DNA from: Exilibacterium tricleocarpae
Lineage (GTDB): Bacteria; Pseudomonadota; Gammaproteobacteria; Pseudomonadales; Cellvibrionaceae
Length of the DNA stretch: 64,000 bases
Reading direction: 5' to 3'
Assembly: GCF_007004655.1 (NCBI RefSeq)
Contig: NZ_ML660102.1
Location: 89,854-153,853 of the forward strand
Part shown: positions 1 through 9,666 of the stretch, piece by piece
Numbering within the stretch: the stretch's first letter is position 1
How the letters are laid out: the number at the start of each line of letters is the position of its first letter
The notes under the pieces: model-generated
What the model was told of the DNA's origin: nothing
What the model saw: only the letters and a program-made list of their open reading frames with translations
Database searches by the model: none
Made by a program: the position numbers and the translations under genes

Positions 1-2
1 AA

Positions 3-1187
3 ACATTCGCGATTGAAGCTAAACCTATAGATAATAAAGGTTACTGGGGGGCTCGCGCCTGGGGCCAGGGCGCACCAACGCGACACCTCTCCGCGGAATA
101 CCCCCCCAAAATCCGCCGCACATTTTTGTACTCACCAAATATTGAAACCGTTATTATCCGTATCACAACAGATGAAGGCCTTGTAGGCTGGGGGGAGGCA
201 AAAGCGCCTGTTGCAGCGCGTGTTACCAAAGCGCTGATCGACCAGCTCCTGGCGCCGGTGGTTATCGGTCAAAACCCGTGTGAAACTGTTCGGCTTTGGG
301 AGACCCTGTACGCCGGTATGCGCGTGCGCGGGCATCAATCCGGTTTCTGGCTAGAGGCGATATCGGGAATCGATATCGCCCTGTGGGATATCGCCGGGCA
401 ATTTGCCGGGTGGCCGATCCATATCGGGCTTGGCGGGGCATTTAGAAAGCCGGTGCGTGTGTATGCCTCCGGTATTCCGACCCTTCCGGGCAACGCCACA
501 GCCGAGGCTTTTGACGATTTAGCAAACCAAGCGCTTGAGGTAAAAGACAAAGGATTCACCGCACTCAAGATGGCTCTCGGGCGTGATATTCCCGGTGACG
601 TTCAATCAGCGGAGGTAGTGCGCCAGGCTGTCGGACCCGAATTCGACCTCTACGCAGATGCGGCAGGTTCCTACGATGCAGCCCAGGCTATTACCATCGG
701 CAAGGATCTGGAACGTCTTAATTTCGGATTTTTCGAAATGCCCATCCCGCCCGAGAACAAAGACGGCTACGCACGACTTGCAGCTCGGCTCGATATTCCA
801 TTGGCTCTGGATTCACTGATGACAAGATTTGAGACTTTGGATTTTCTCAGGCGCGGCGGCCTCCATCTGGTCCAGCCGGATGTGTGCCGGGCAGGTGGAA
901 TAACCGAATGCAGACGCATTGCCGAACTCGCAGATGCATTTGGTGTCGCCTATGCTCCGCATTGCAGTATTGGTTCGGCGGTACATTTCGCGGCGTCGGT
1001 ACATCTCGGCGCCGCTATGCCCAACACGATGACTTGTGAATACTGGATTGGGAACAACCCCCTTGGCAATCGCACCTTGAATAAGCCGCTGGATCTGGAG
1101 AATGGCCGCCTCAATGTACCTGGAGGAACCGGCTTAGGCTTAGAAATCAACGCCGAGGCCCTGCTCTCTGCCGCTGTAAAATGCTAA
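3..1187 (+). CDS. Mandelate racemase/muconate lactonizing-type enolase-superfamily enzyme, 5' end outside window
   Basis: The frame is open from base 3, well upstream of the first possible start (TTG at 126). The upstream residues (GYWGARAWGQG and on) look like a normal family N-terminus, so the gene begins before the window. Family proteins abstract the proton alpha to a carboxylate of an acid sugar or similar substrate using Mg2+. Visible active-site elements are the first metal ligand in YADAAGSYD, the second in FFEMPIPPE, a third-ligand position that reads ALDS instead of the common Glu, the Asp in VQPDVCRAGG and the general-base His in APHCSIGSAVH. The KxK segment reads ALKMALG, so the second basic residue is missing and the His-Asp dyad probably does the chemistry. 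Substrate cannot be assigned. It converges on narI. Confidence 0.85.
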   Translation, partial: TFAIEAKPIDNKGYWGARAWGQGAPTRHLSAEYPPKIRRTFLYSPNIETVIIRITTDEGLVGWGEAKAPVAARVTKALIDQLLAPVVIGQNPCETVRLWETLYAGMRVRGHQSGFWLEAISGIDIALWDIAGQFAGWPIHIGLGGAFRKPVRVYASGIPTLPGNATAEAFDDLANQALEVKDKGFTALKMALGRDIPGDVQSAEVVRQAVGPEFDLYADAAGSYDAAQAITIGKDLERLNFGFFEMPIPPENKDGYARLAARLDIPLALDSLMTRFETLDFLRRGGLHLVQPDVCRAGGITECRRIAELADAFGVAYAPHCSIGSAVHFAASVHLGAAMPNTMTCEYWIGNNPLGNRTLNKPLDLENGRLNVPGGTGLGLEINAEALLSAAVKC

Positions 1188-1210
1188 CAAACCAGCCCAA
1201 CAAGCACGCT

Positions 1211-1894
1211 TCAACCCCGGCTGCGCACGATCTGATAACCCCTGCGGGATAAATACTTAAAGGGTACACTAAATACATGCACCAACCGGGTAAACGGAAA
1301 TACCAGGAAAATAGTGAGTCCTAAAAACAAATGTACCTTAAATACCCAGGCTTGGTGCGCCACAAAATCGGCAGCACCGGAACGAAAGGTGACAATGTAT
1401 TGGGCCCAATTGGCCAGTGCCACCATCGAGCTGCCATCCAAATGCTGGGCGGAATAAGGGATAGTTAATAGGCCTAAAATTAGCTGAACATAAAGAATCA
1501 GCAAAATCAAAACATCAGAACGCTTGCTGGTGGCGCGTATACGGGGGTCAAACAGGCGACGCTTCAGTAAGATAGTCAACCCGACAAAACAGATAAGACC
1601 AAATATTCCCCCTGCAACCATGGCTACCACTTGCTTGGTTCCCGCAGACATAAAGACATGATAGACGGCTTCAGGTGTCAACAAGCCAACCAGATGGCCA
1701 AAGAATAATAAGATGATGCCTATATGAAACAAATTGCTCCCTACCCGCATACCTCTCGAGCGCAGCAACTGACTCGAATCGGCTTTCCAGGTGTACTGAT
1801 CCCGGTCGTAGCGGATTAAACTGCCGACAAAAAATACGGTTAATGCCAGATAAGGGTAGATGCCGAATAGGAACTGATTGATAAACTCGCTCAT
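1211..1894 (-). CDS. narI: Respiratory nitrate reductase gamma subunit (diheme cytochrome b)
   Basis: This 227-residue membrane subunit anchors NarGH on the inner face of the cytoplasmic membrane and passes electrons from quinol through two b hemes to NarH. Five hydrophobic segments are visible. Two His pairs match the heme ligands: LFHIGIILLFFGHL in an early helix, and HQAWVFKVH with RLVHVF near the end. Length is normal (about 225). The start overlaps the narJ stop by 4 bp, as expected for translational coupling, and it is the last gene of the nar operon. No terminator with a clear T-run follows; the gene converges with the enolase-superfamily gene. Confidence 0.97.
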   Translation of the reverse strand: MSEFINQFLFGIYPYLALTVFFVGSLIRYDRDQYTWKADSSQLLRSRGMRVGSNLFHIGIILLFFGHLVGLLTPEAVYHVFMSAGTKQVVAMVAGGIFGLICFVGLTILLKRRLFDPRIRATSKRSDVLILLILYVQLILGLLTIPYSAQHLDGSSMVALANWAQYIVTFRSGAADFVAHQAWVFKVHLFLGLTIFLVFPFTRLVHVFSVPFKYLSRRGYQIVRSRG

Positions 1895-2604
1895 TGCACA
1901 CCTCCGACTATTTTAACCGTTTGCTCGCGCCTCTCCGTTGGCAACATTTCCTCAGCGACAGACCGGCAGCCGGCACAATCAGCTTGTTGGGGATCACCAT
2001 CAAACGCCGCTGCCTCTTCCCATTCCTTGTCCAGTGCGGCCAAACTGGTATCTTCGGCCTGAACAAAGCTGATCGCGGCATCAATAATTTTCTGATCCAC
2101 CTTGGTCTTGGCCAACGCTTGCAGGCAGTCAAAAACAATATGGTAGTGATTATCCCGCTGCTCGAGCCTGGTGCCTATTGAAACGAGAATATGACTGATC
2201 TCACTTAACAACGCTTGCGCCTGGTGATAATCACAAAGCGAGCAGTACTCCAAAAAGAGAGGCAGATAATCAGGTAATTCAGCCTGGTTAATCGTCAATC
2301 CTTTAGCGGCATACATTTCGCTGAGGTCTACCATTGCCTGCCCGCGCTCCCGCGAGTCACCGTGGACATGTTCGAACAAATGTAAACAGTGGCCTCGACC
2401 CCGGTCAAAGGTGTCTACATAGTGTTCTTGCAGATCATAAATATCCCGCTCGGCATTTTCAGCCAGCCACTGCCGGATACGCTTTAACGGCTTTTTAGCC
2501 AACAACCCCTCGCGCACCAGCAAGTCACCCAACGCCGGCCAACAGCCCACTGTCTCGGGTACCGGGTAGGTAAGGAGTAAACCGAGTATTTTAAATGTCT
2601 TCAT
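1891..2604 (-). CDS. narJ: Nitrate reductase maturation chaperone
   Basis: This 237-residue soluble protein of the TorD/DmsD/NarJ family holds apo-NarGH for molybdenum cofactor insertion and membrane docking and is not part of the final enzyme. The family pattern is clear: an N-terminal FKILGLLLTYP, a central DTFDRGRGHCLHLFEHVHGDSRERGQAM and an ELPDYLPLFLEYCS helix. The C-terminus carries an acidic stretch with CAGCRSV. It sits between narH (3-bp gap) and narI (4-bp overlap), the conserved narGHJI order. Confidence 0.96.
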   Translation of the reverse strand: MKTFKILGLLLTYPVPETVGCWPALGDLLVREGLLAKKPLKRIRQWLAENAERDIYDLQEHYVDTFDRGRGHCLHLFEHVHGDSRERGQAMVDLSEMYAAKGLTINQAELPDYLPLFLEYCSLCDYHQAQALLSEISHILVSIGTRLEQRDNHYHIVFDCLQALAKTKVDQKIIDAAISFVQAEDTSLAALDKEWEEAAAFDGDPQQADCAGCRSVAEEMLPTERREQTVKIVGGVQ

Positions 2605-2607
2605 ACA

Positions 2608-4155
2608 TCACCTTTTCTTCGGTTGACCACTCATGGTATTGACAAATTTGACCGGTTCGAACAAACCCGTTTTCGTATTGCCACCCGAACAGCCGTTACC
2701 AAAACTGAACCCGCAGGAAGAGCGACTTTCAAAAGCAATATCATTGTCAAACGGTGTTTCACCGGCGTATTCCCGGTGGTTAGTGGGAATGACGTAGCGG
2801 TCTTCGTAATTCGCGATCGCCATAATCTGATACATATCGTCCAGTGTGGCTTCATCCAACCCGACGCAATCCAATACTTCCAGATCCACAACGCCCTCAA
2901 CTGTCTTACCACGCATAAAGGCACGCATGGCCAACATTCTCTCCAGGGCGTGCACAACAGGTTCCTCTTGACCTGCAGTGAGCATATTGGCCAGATATTT
3001 AACAGGAATTCGCAAGTGGTGCACGTCCGGTATGACACCCTTCTTAGCAATCGCACCCACTTCGACAGCACCTTGAATCGGTGACAACGGCGGGATGTAC
3101 CAGACCATAGGCAAGGTTCGATACTCCGGGTGTAAGGGAAAGGCCACCTTCCAGTCCATCGCCATTTTATAAACAGGCGAGCGCTGGGCGGCTTCCAGCC
3201 AGCTGTCCGGGATGCCATCCTGCTTGGCCCGGGCAATAACCTGAGGGTCGTTGGGATCGAGGAAAATATCCAGCTGTGCTCGATATAAATCCTCTTCCTC
3301 AACACTCGCAGCAGCGGCAATTTTATCAGCGTCGTAGAGTAAAACACCCAGGTAGCGAATACGGCCCACACAGGTTTCCGAACAAACCGTGGGGTCACCG
3401 GCCTCGATACGCGGGTAACAGAAAGTACATTTTTCCGACTTTCCCGACTCCCAATTAAAATAGATTTTTTTGTAGGGACAGCCGCTGACACACATACGCC
3501 AACCGCGGCATTTATCCTGGTCAATCAGCACTATGCCATCTTCTTCACGCTTATAGATAGCCCCACTGGGGCATGAGGCCACGCATGTCGGGTTTAGACA
3601 GTGTTCACACAAGCGTGGCAAATACATCATAAATGTGTTTTCAAATTTTCCGTATATGTCTTTTTCGACTTCCTTAAAGTTATAATCGCGACTGCGTTTT
3701 GCAAATTCGCCGCCAAGGATTTCCTCCCAATTCGGGCCCGTTTTCGGCTTTTCCACCCGCTCCCCGGTAATGGCTGAATGCGCCCGCGCGGTGGGAGGCG
3801 TTTTGACTTCCGGTGCCTTTTGCAAACGCTCGTAGTCATACGTTAACGGTTCATAGTAATCGTCGATTTCCGGCAGATCAGGGTTGGCGAACAGCTTGGC
3901 CAGCACCTTTAACTTTCCACCAATTCTCGGCTTTAGTCTGCCGTCTTTATCACGTTCCCAGCCGCCATTCCACCTTGTCTGGTTCTCCCACTCGTTGGGG
4001 TAGCCGATACCGGGTTTTGACTCCACATTATTAAACCAGGCGTATTCCAGACCACTGCGGGAAGTCCACACGTTTTTACAGGTCACCGAACAAGTGTGGC
4101 AGCCGATACATTTATCCAGATTGAGCACCATGCCGATTTGCGCGCGTATTTTCAT
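2608..4155 (-). CDS. narH: Respiratory nitrate reductase beta subunit, iron-sulfur protein
   Basis: This 515-residue cytoplasmic electron-transfer subunit carries three [4Fe-4S] and one [3Fe-4S] cluster between NarI hemes and NarG. The ferredoxin-type Cys groups are visible: CIGCHTCSVTC near residue 16, CEHCLNPTCVASCP near 184, CRGWRMCVSGCP near 216 (Trp in place of one Cys, the mark of the 3Fe cluster) and CTFCYPR with CSETC near 243-262. Length matches the family. The start overlaps the narG stop (ATGA), which supports tight co-translation. Confidence 0.98.
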   Translation of the reverse strand: MKIRAQIGMVLNLDKCIGCHTCSVTCKNVWTSRSGLEYAWFNNVESKPGIGYPNEWENQTRWNGGWERDKDGRLKPRIGGKLKVLAKLFANPDLPEIDDYYEPLTYDYERLQKAPEVKTPPTARAHSAITGERVEKPKTGPNWEEILGGEFAKRSRDYNFKEVEKDIYGKFENTFMMYLPRLCEHCLNPTCVASCPSGAIYKREEDGIVLIDQDKCRGWRMCVSGCPYKKIYFNWESGKSEKCTFCYPRIEAGDPTVCSETCVGRIRYLGVLLYDADKIAAAASVEEEDLYRAQLDIFLDPNDPQVIARAKQDGIPDSWLEAAQRSPVYKMAMDWKVAFPLHPEYRTLPMVWYIPPLSPIQGAVEVGAIAKKGVIPDVHHLRIPVKYLANMLTAGQEEPVVHALERMLAMRAFMRGKTVEGVVDLEVLDCVGLDEATLDDMYQIMAIANYEDRYVIPTNHREYAGETPFDNDIAFESRSSCGFSFGNGCSGGNTKTGLFEPVKFVNTMSGQPKKR

Positions 4156-7100
4156 TGCGTTTTCCCCCCGTGACTCAAGTTTTCCAACTTACTACCGTCG
4201 GGTTCATCCAACCAGTTCACCTGGTCCATTTTCCGCACAACCACAAATTCATCACGGTTGCTTCCCACCGTGCCATAGTAGTTAAACCCATAAGAAAGTT
4301 GCGCATAACCGCCAATCATATGTGTAGGCTTAACCACGGTGCGTGTAACAGAGTTGTGAATGCCTCCACGTTTCCCGGTCGTTTCTGCACCCGGGGTGTT
4401 GATAATCTTTTCCTGCGCGTGATACATCATGCTCATGCCTTCCGGGACGCGTTGACTGACCACGGCGCGGGCAACAATGGCACCATTGACGTTATAGAGT
4501 TCAATCCAATCGTTGTCCTCAACGTCAATTTTTGCTGCATCAATTTCGCTGATCCAGACAATGGGACCACCGCGACTTAAGGTCAGCATCAGCAGGTTTT
4601 CAGAATAGGTGCTGTGTATGCCCCATTTTTGGTGGGGCGTAATCCAGTTCAAAGTGACCTGTTTGCGCCCCCGTCCCAATTGATCTTCGACGGGGGCAAC
4701 GGTTTTGGTATTAATGGGCGGCTTGTACACACAAAGGCTTTCACCGAAGTCCCGCATCCAGCTATGATCCTGGTAAAAGTGCTGGCGCCCGGTCAGGGTT
4801 CGCCACGGAATCAGCTCATGGATATTGGTGTAACCGGCATTGTAACTCACACGCTCATCTTCCAGTCCGCTCCAGGTAGGCGAAGAGATGATTTTCCTCG
4901 GTTGCGCCTGTAAATCGCGAAAGCGCAATTTCTCATCCTCCTTCGGCCGCGCCAGGTGCGTATGGTCCCGCCCGGTGATTTTACCCAGGGCCTCCCATGC
5001 CTTGACGGCGACGTGACCATTGGTCTCCGGTGCCAACGCCAGAATGACTTCAGATGCGTCGATATCTGTTTCAATCTTCGGCAGGTTTTTAGAGACACCG
5101 CTGTCTTTTACAGTGGAGTTGAGATCACCCAGCAGTCGCACTTCTTCTTCCGTATTCCAGGCAATGCCTTTGCCACCGTTTCCGACCTTGGTCATCAAGG
5201 GTCCGAGTGAGGTAAATTTCTTATAGGTGTCAGGATAATCGCGCACCACCTCCACCAGATTCGGCAGCGTTTTTCCGGGTATGGGTTCACATTCACCTTT
5301 TTTCCATTCTTTGACATCAAGGGCCTGGGCCAACTCCGCCGGCGTATCGTGCAAAATGGGGAGAGTAACAATATCCGTCTCAGTGCCCAGGTGGCCTTCG
5401 CAAAGCTCGGAGAATTTCTTCGCAATACCTTTATAGGTATCCCAGTCACTGCGGCTCTCCCATGCCGGGTCCACCGCTCGTGATAGCGGGTGAATAAAGG
5501 GGTGCATATCCGAGGTGTTGAGATCGTTTTTTTCATACCAGGTGGCGGACGGGAGCACGATATCGGAATAGACACAGGTAGTGGACATACGAAAGTCAAG
5601 AGTCACGACAAGATCCAACTTCCCTTCCGGTGCTGCGCCGTGCCAGGCCACCTCCTTGAGCTTTTGGCTGTCCATCTCCTCGCCCAAATCTTTTCCCAAC
5701 AGGCCATTCTGGGTTCCGAGCAGATGTTTGAGCATATACTCATGCCCCTTACCACTGGACCCCAGAATATTGGAGCGCCAGATAAACAGATTGCGGGGAA
5801 AGTTACGTGGGTCATCGGGGTCCTCACAAGAGAACCGCAGGCTATCGTTCTTTAGACGGTCCACAATATAGTCGGCAGACGTCTGCCCCGCTTTCTTTGC
5901 CTGCTTTGAGAGCTGCAGTGGATTTTCTTCCAGCTGTGGTGCTGACGGTAACCAGCCCATCCGCTCAGAACGCACATTACAATCAATCAACGAATAGCCA
6001 CGCCACCTGCTTTTATCTGCCAAGGGCGATAAAATTTCATCTATTTCGAGTTTTTCATAACGCCACTGATTGGAGTGATTATAAAAGAAGGACGTACTGT
6101 TCATATGCCGGGGGGGGCGATGCCAGTCAAGGCCAAATGCCAGCGGCTGCCAACCGGTTTGCGGGCGCAGTTTTTCCTGACCGACATAATGCGCCCAGCC
6201 ACCGCCTGATTTACCGATACAGCCGCACAGCGTCAGTAAATTAATAATGCCACGGTAGATCATATCCATGTGATACCAGTGGTTTACCGCCGCGCCCAAT
6301 ATCACCATGGATTTGCCGCGGGTTTTGTCGGCATTCTCGGCAAATTCCCGCGCCACGGTGATAACTTTGTCCCGTGCGACACCGGTGATTTTTTCCTGCC
6401 AGGCCGGCGTATAGGGAATATCATCATCAAAGCTTGCAGCGACGTTATCGCCTCCCAACCCCTGATCTACGCCATAATTGGCCATCATCAAATCAAAAAC
6501 CGTGGTGACCCTAATATCTCCGGTTGTCGTTTTTACTTTTCTTACCGGTAAGCTTCGATACAGAATACTGTCGTGATGGGTATGCTGAAATATCGCCTGC
6601 TCGTTCTCCAGGTTGCCAAAATAGGGAAACGCAACCGGGACCACCTCGTCATGCTTGCCGACCAGTGATTTGCGCGGCCAGATTTCCACCCCGGTAACAC
6701 AGTTTTTCAGCTCCAGATTCCAGCGACCACTTTTATCCCAGCGAGAGCCAATAGTACCCATCGGCACCACCACTTCGTCGGTATTCTCATCGAGAAGGAC
6801 GGGTTTCCAGTCCGCGTTTTCTTCTCTGCTCAGACTACCGAGATCAGAGGCGCGTAAGGTTCGCGCCGGGACATAAGCACCATCCTTTTCCTCCAGCATC
6901 ACCAGAAACGGCATATCCGTATACATTCGCAGGTAATCATCAAAGTACTCGCTCGGGCTGGCGCCCTTGCTTTCCAGATGGAACTCTCTTAGCACCACAT
7001 GCCCCATCGCCATCGCCAGGGCGGAATCTGTTCCCTGGCGCGGGTTTAGCCAGAGATCGGTAAGCTTGGCGACCTCACTGTAGTCCGGGGTGACAGAGAC

Positions 7101-7937
7101 CGTTTTCGTGCCTTTGTAACGCACTTCGGTAAAAAAGTGCGCATCGGGTGTGCGGGTCTGCGGTACGTTGGAACCCCAAGCCATGATGTATGAGGAGTTG
7201 TACCAGTCGGCAGATTCCGGTACATCCGTTTGTTCACCCCAGGTCTGGGGCGAACTCGGCGGCAAATCGCAATACCAATCGTAAAAGCTCATACAGGTAC
7301 CGCCGATCAATGACAGGTAACGACTCCCGGCGGCATAGGAAACCATCGACATGGCGGGGATGGGCGAGAAGCCAACAATCCGGTCGGGACCATAGTGCTT
7401 GGCGGTGTAAACATTGGCGGCGGCTATGATCTCATTCGCCTCCTCCCACTCGACACGCACCATTCCCCCCAGGCCCCGCACTTGCTTGTATTGTTTTGCC
7501 TGGTCGAGGTCGGTCACTATGCTTTCCCAGGCGTTTACCGGGTCTGGGTATCGCACTTTCGCCTCGCGCCATAGCCTGATCAGGCGGCTGCGGATCATTG
7601 GGTACTTTAAGCGCGCCGCACTGTATAGATACCAGGAGTAGCTCGCGCCCCGCGAGCAGCCTCGCGGTTCGTGATTGGGCAACTCGGCACGCGTGCGCGG
7701 ATAGTCGGTCTGTTGCGTCTCCCAGGTCACCAGTCCGGCCTTCACATAAATCTTCCAACTGCAGGAGCCGGTACAATTGACGCCGTGTGTCGAGCGCACG
7801 ACTTTATCGTGTGACCAGCGACCGCGGTAAGCGCGCTCCCAGGAGCGGTTTTCATCGGTCGTAATGCCATGACCGCCGGCGAAAATCTCTGGTGATTTTT
7901 TTGAAAAAAAACTGAGTTTATCGAGAAAGTGGCTCAT
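4152..7937 (-). CDS. narG: Respiratory nitrate reductase alpha subunit, molybdopterin catalytic subunit
   Basis: This 1261-residue catalytic subunit reduces nitrate to nitrite at a bis-MGD molybdenum centre on the cytoplasmic side. The N-terminus lacks a Tat signal, as usual for NarG. The unusual His/Cys [4Fe-4S] motif is seen as STHGVNCTGSCSWKIYVKAG, with the fourth Cys in EPRGCSRGASYSWY. The Asp-ligand region reads NSSYIMAWGSNVPQTRTPDA. Length equals that of classical NarG. It lies 44 bp downstream of narK2 and overlaps narH. Together with a nearby NIT-Crp regulator and an FNR-type box this points to oxygen- and nitrate-controlled expression. Confidence 0.98.
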   Translation of the reverse strand: MSHFLDKLSFFSKKSPEIFAGGHGITTDENRSWERAYRGRWSHDKVVRSTHGVNCTGSCSWKIYVKAGLVTWETQQTDYPRTRAELPNHEPRGCSRGASYSWYLYSAARLKYPMIRSRLIRLWREAKVRYPDPVNAWESIVTDLDQAKQYKQVRGLGGMVRVEWEEANEIIAAANVYTAKHYGPDRIVGFSPIPAMSMVSYAAGSRYLSLIGGTCMSFYDWYCDLPPSSPQTWGEQTDVPESADWYNSSYIMAWGSNVPQTRTPDAHFFTEVRYKGTKTVSVTPDYSEVAKLTDLWLNPRQGTDSALAMAMGHVVLREFHLESKGASPSEYFDDYLRMYTDMPFLVMLEEKDGAYVPARTLRASDLGSLSREENADWKPVLLDENTDEVVVPMGTIGSRWDKSGRWNLELKNCVTGVEIWPRKSLVGKHDEVVPVAFPYFGNLENEQAIFQHTHHDSILYRSLPVRKVKTTTGDIRVTTVFDLMMANYGVDQGLGGDNVAASFDDDIPYTPAWQEKITGVARDKVITVAREFAENADKTRGKSMVILGAAVNHWYHMDMIYRGIINLLTLCGCIGKSGGGWAHYVGQEKLRPQTGWQPLAFGLDWHRPPRHMNSTSFFYNHSNQWRYEKLEIDEILSPLADKSRWRGYSLIDCNVRSERMGWLPSAPQLEENPLQLSKQAKKAGQTSADYIVDRLKNDSLRFSCEDPDDPRNFPRNLFIWRSNILGSSGKGHEYMLKHLLGTQNGLLGKDLGEEMDSQKLKEVAWHGAAPEGKLDLVVTLDFRMSTTCVYSDIVLPSATWYEKNDLNTSDMHPFIHPLSRAVDPAWESRSDWDTYKGIAKKFSELCEGHLGTETDIVTLPILHDTPAELAQALDVKEWKKGECEPIPGKTLPNLVEVVRDYPDTYKKFTSLGPLMTKVGNGGKGIAWNTEEEVRLLGDLNSTVKDSGVSKNLPKIETDIDASEVILALAPETNGHVAVKAWEALGKITGRDHTHLARPKEDEKLRFRDLQAQPRKIISSPTWSGLEDERVSYNAGYTNIHELIPWRTLTGRQHFYQDHSWMRDFGESLCVYKPPINTKTVAPVEDQLGRGRKQVTLNWITPHQKWGIHSTYSENLLMLTLSRGGPIVWISEIDAAKIDVEDNDWIELYNVNGAIVARAVVSQRVPEGMSMMYHAQEKIINTPGAETTGKRGGIHNSVTRTVVKPTHMIGGYAQLSYGFNYYGTVGSNRDEFVVVRKMDQVNWLDEPDGSKLENLSHGGKTQ

Positions 7938-7981
7938 TATTCATTCCTTTCGTCTTAGCGAATACATTTCGTCAAGATCTA

Positions 7982-9589
7982 TTAAGGGTTCTTCACGTAA
8001 GCATCTTTACGTAAATAAAACCACCAGTTAATGATAATGCAGACGGTGTAAAACGCAGCGAATCCATACAACGCGTACTCCGGCGTTGCGGCTTTGATTT
8101 GTTCCCCAAATACTTTAGGGATATAAAAGGCACCATAGGCGGCTACCGCCGAAGTCCAGCCCAGCACAGGGCCCGCCTGTTCCTTGTTAAACACGGCGGC
8201 AATAGTTCGAAAGGTCGAACCGTTGCCAATACCCGTAGCGGTAAACAACAATAGGAACAGGATCAAAAACGGAATAAAGAACTCTTCCGGTGTGGCCGAC
8301 ATATAGGCTTGCCTCATAAAGTAAGCCACACCGAGAGCGCTGAACACCATCACAATCGAAATAATTTGAGTCACCTTGGCGCCGCCCAGTTTATCGGAAA
8401 TCATGCCCCCCAGCGGTCGAATCAATGCCCCGATAAAGGGACCGGTCCAGGCAAACATCAGCGCACTTGGCCCATTAGGGTTGATGGTATCGTGAGTGAG
8501 CACCCCGTCTACCACAAGGTGTTGATAACCAAATACGACTTTGATAGCCAGGGCAAAGGCAGCAGCGTACCCAATAAATGAGCCAAACGTCATGGTGTAG
8601 ATAATGGTCATGGCCCAGGTGTGTTTATTACTAAAAATTTTGTATTGTCGATTCAAACTCTTGTTAATTTCACCGGGTATCATTTTCAACAGAAACACAG
8701 TGCTTATAATAATGAGAGGCAACACAATAATCTTATCGATTTCCCAACCTGAGCCATTGGCTTTTGCGGGCAGTATTAACCATAAACCGAGCGCGGCAGT
8801 GCACAGACCGATGGCTAACATAAAGAGAATTTTGGAAAAAGCGCCCAGGGTGAAACCAATATCGGGAGAGACATGCTGATCGCGAATATTATTCATACCG
8901 AACCAGCTAAACACGGCAAGAGGAACCAAGAGCAATAACCAGACGAACCCGGCATTGTGAATGTAAGTGGCCGTCCCCGCCTCGATTTTGCCTACCAGGG
9001 TCCCACTGCTATTTTGCAGAATCATCGCTTCGCCGCCAAAGATAGCAAAGGTCATCACCAGCGGGACGAGTATCTGCATGGTGGTAACGCCAAAATTACC
9101 CAAGCCCGCATTCATTCCCAAAGAATATCCCTGTACTCTTTTCGGGAAAAAGAAACTGATATTCGACATGGACGAGGCAAAATTACCACCGCCAAAGCCG
9201 GACAGCAAAGCCAGTAATTGGAACTGCCACAAAGGCGTGTTTATATCCTGCAAAGCCAGCCCCGTTCCGACAGCGGGCAGGATCAGCAAAGCAGTGGTTA
9301 AGAAAATGGTATTACGGCCACCGGCGATGCGGATAAAGAATGTACTTGGAATTCGCAGGGTGGCGCCCGACAGACCCGCAATTGCCACCAGGCTAAACAG
9401 CTCGGACTTCAAATAGGGGAAGCCGAGGTTCAGCATCTGTACGGTGATAATGCCCCAATACAGCCAGACGGCGAAGCCCACCAGCAAACAGGGTATGGAG
9501 ATCCATAAGTTACGGTTGGCAATATGCTTACCGGTCGATGCCCACTGCTGTTCATCTTCCGGATTCCAATTATAGAGATCTTTTGCCAT
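7982..9589 (-). CDS. narK: Nitrate/nitrite transporter, NarK2 type
   Basis: This 535-residue major-facilitator transporter has 12 predicted membrane segments and an N-terminal cytoplasmic stretch (MAKDLYNWNPEDEQQW) typical of NarK2-type nitrate:nitrite antiporters. The family motifs are present as GFGGGNFASSMSNISFFFP and a second-half TATGIGNGSTFRTIAAVF; both are nitrate signature segments. It would bring nitrate to cytoplasmic NarG and remove nitrite. It lies between narK1 and narG on the same strand with short gaps (77 and 44 bp), reproducing the narK1-narK2-narGHJI order known from Paracoccus and Pseudomonas. Confidence 0.94.
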   Translation of the reverse strand: MAKDLYNWNPEDEQQWASTGKHIANRNLWISIPCLLVGFAVWLYWGIITVQMLNLGFPYLKSELFSLVAIAGLSGATLRIPSTFFIRIAGGRNTIFLTTALLILPAVGTGLALQDINTPLWQFQLLALLSGFGGGNFASSMSNISFFFPKRVQGYSLGMNAGLGNFGVTTMQILVPLVMTFAIFGGEAMILQNSSGTLVGKIEAGTATYIHNAGFVWLLLLVPLAVFSWFGMNNIRDQHVSPDIGFTLGAFSKILFMLAIGLCTAALGLWLILPAKANGSGWEIDKIIVLPLIIISTVFLLKMIPGEINKSLNRQYKIFSNKHTWAMTIIYTMTFGSFIGYAAAFALAIKVVFGYQHLVVDGVLTHDTINPNGPSALMFAWTGPFIGALIRPLGGMISDKLGGAKVTQIISIVMVFSALGVAYFMRQAYMSATPEEFFIPFLILFLLLFTATGIGNGSTFRTIAAVFNKEQAGPVLGWTSAVAAYGAFYIPKVFGEQIKAATPEYALYGFAAFYTVCIIINWWFYLRKDAYVKNP

Positions 9590-9666
9590 AAGTTTTTCCT
9601 CTTTGGCTTTCAGGCAATGGTCTTCCGGCTATCAACCTTAAAGTCCGCCGTCTTAGCTATAAGCAC

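Noticed and set aside
2631..3524. 297-codon frame inside narH on the same strand
   Set aside because: Alternate-frame shadow; the narH frame contains all expected Cys clusters.
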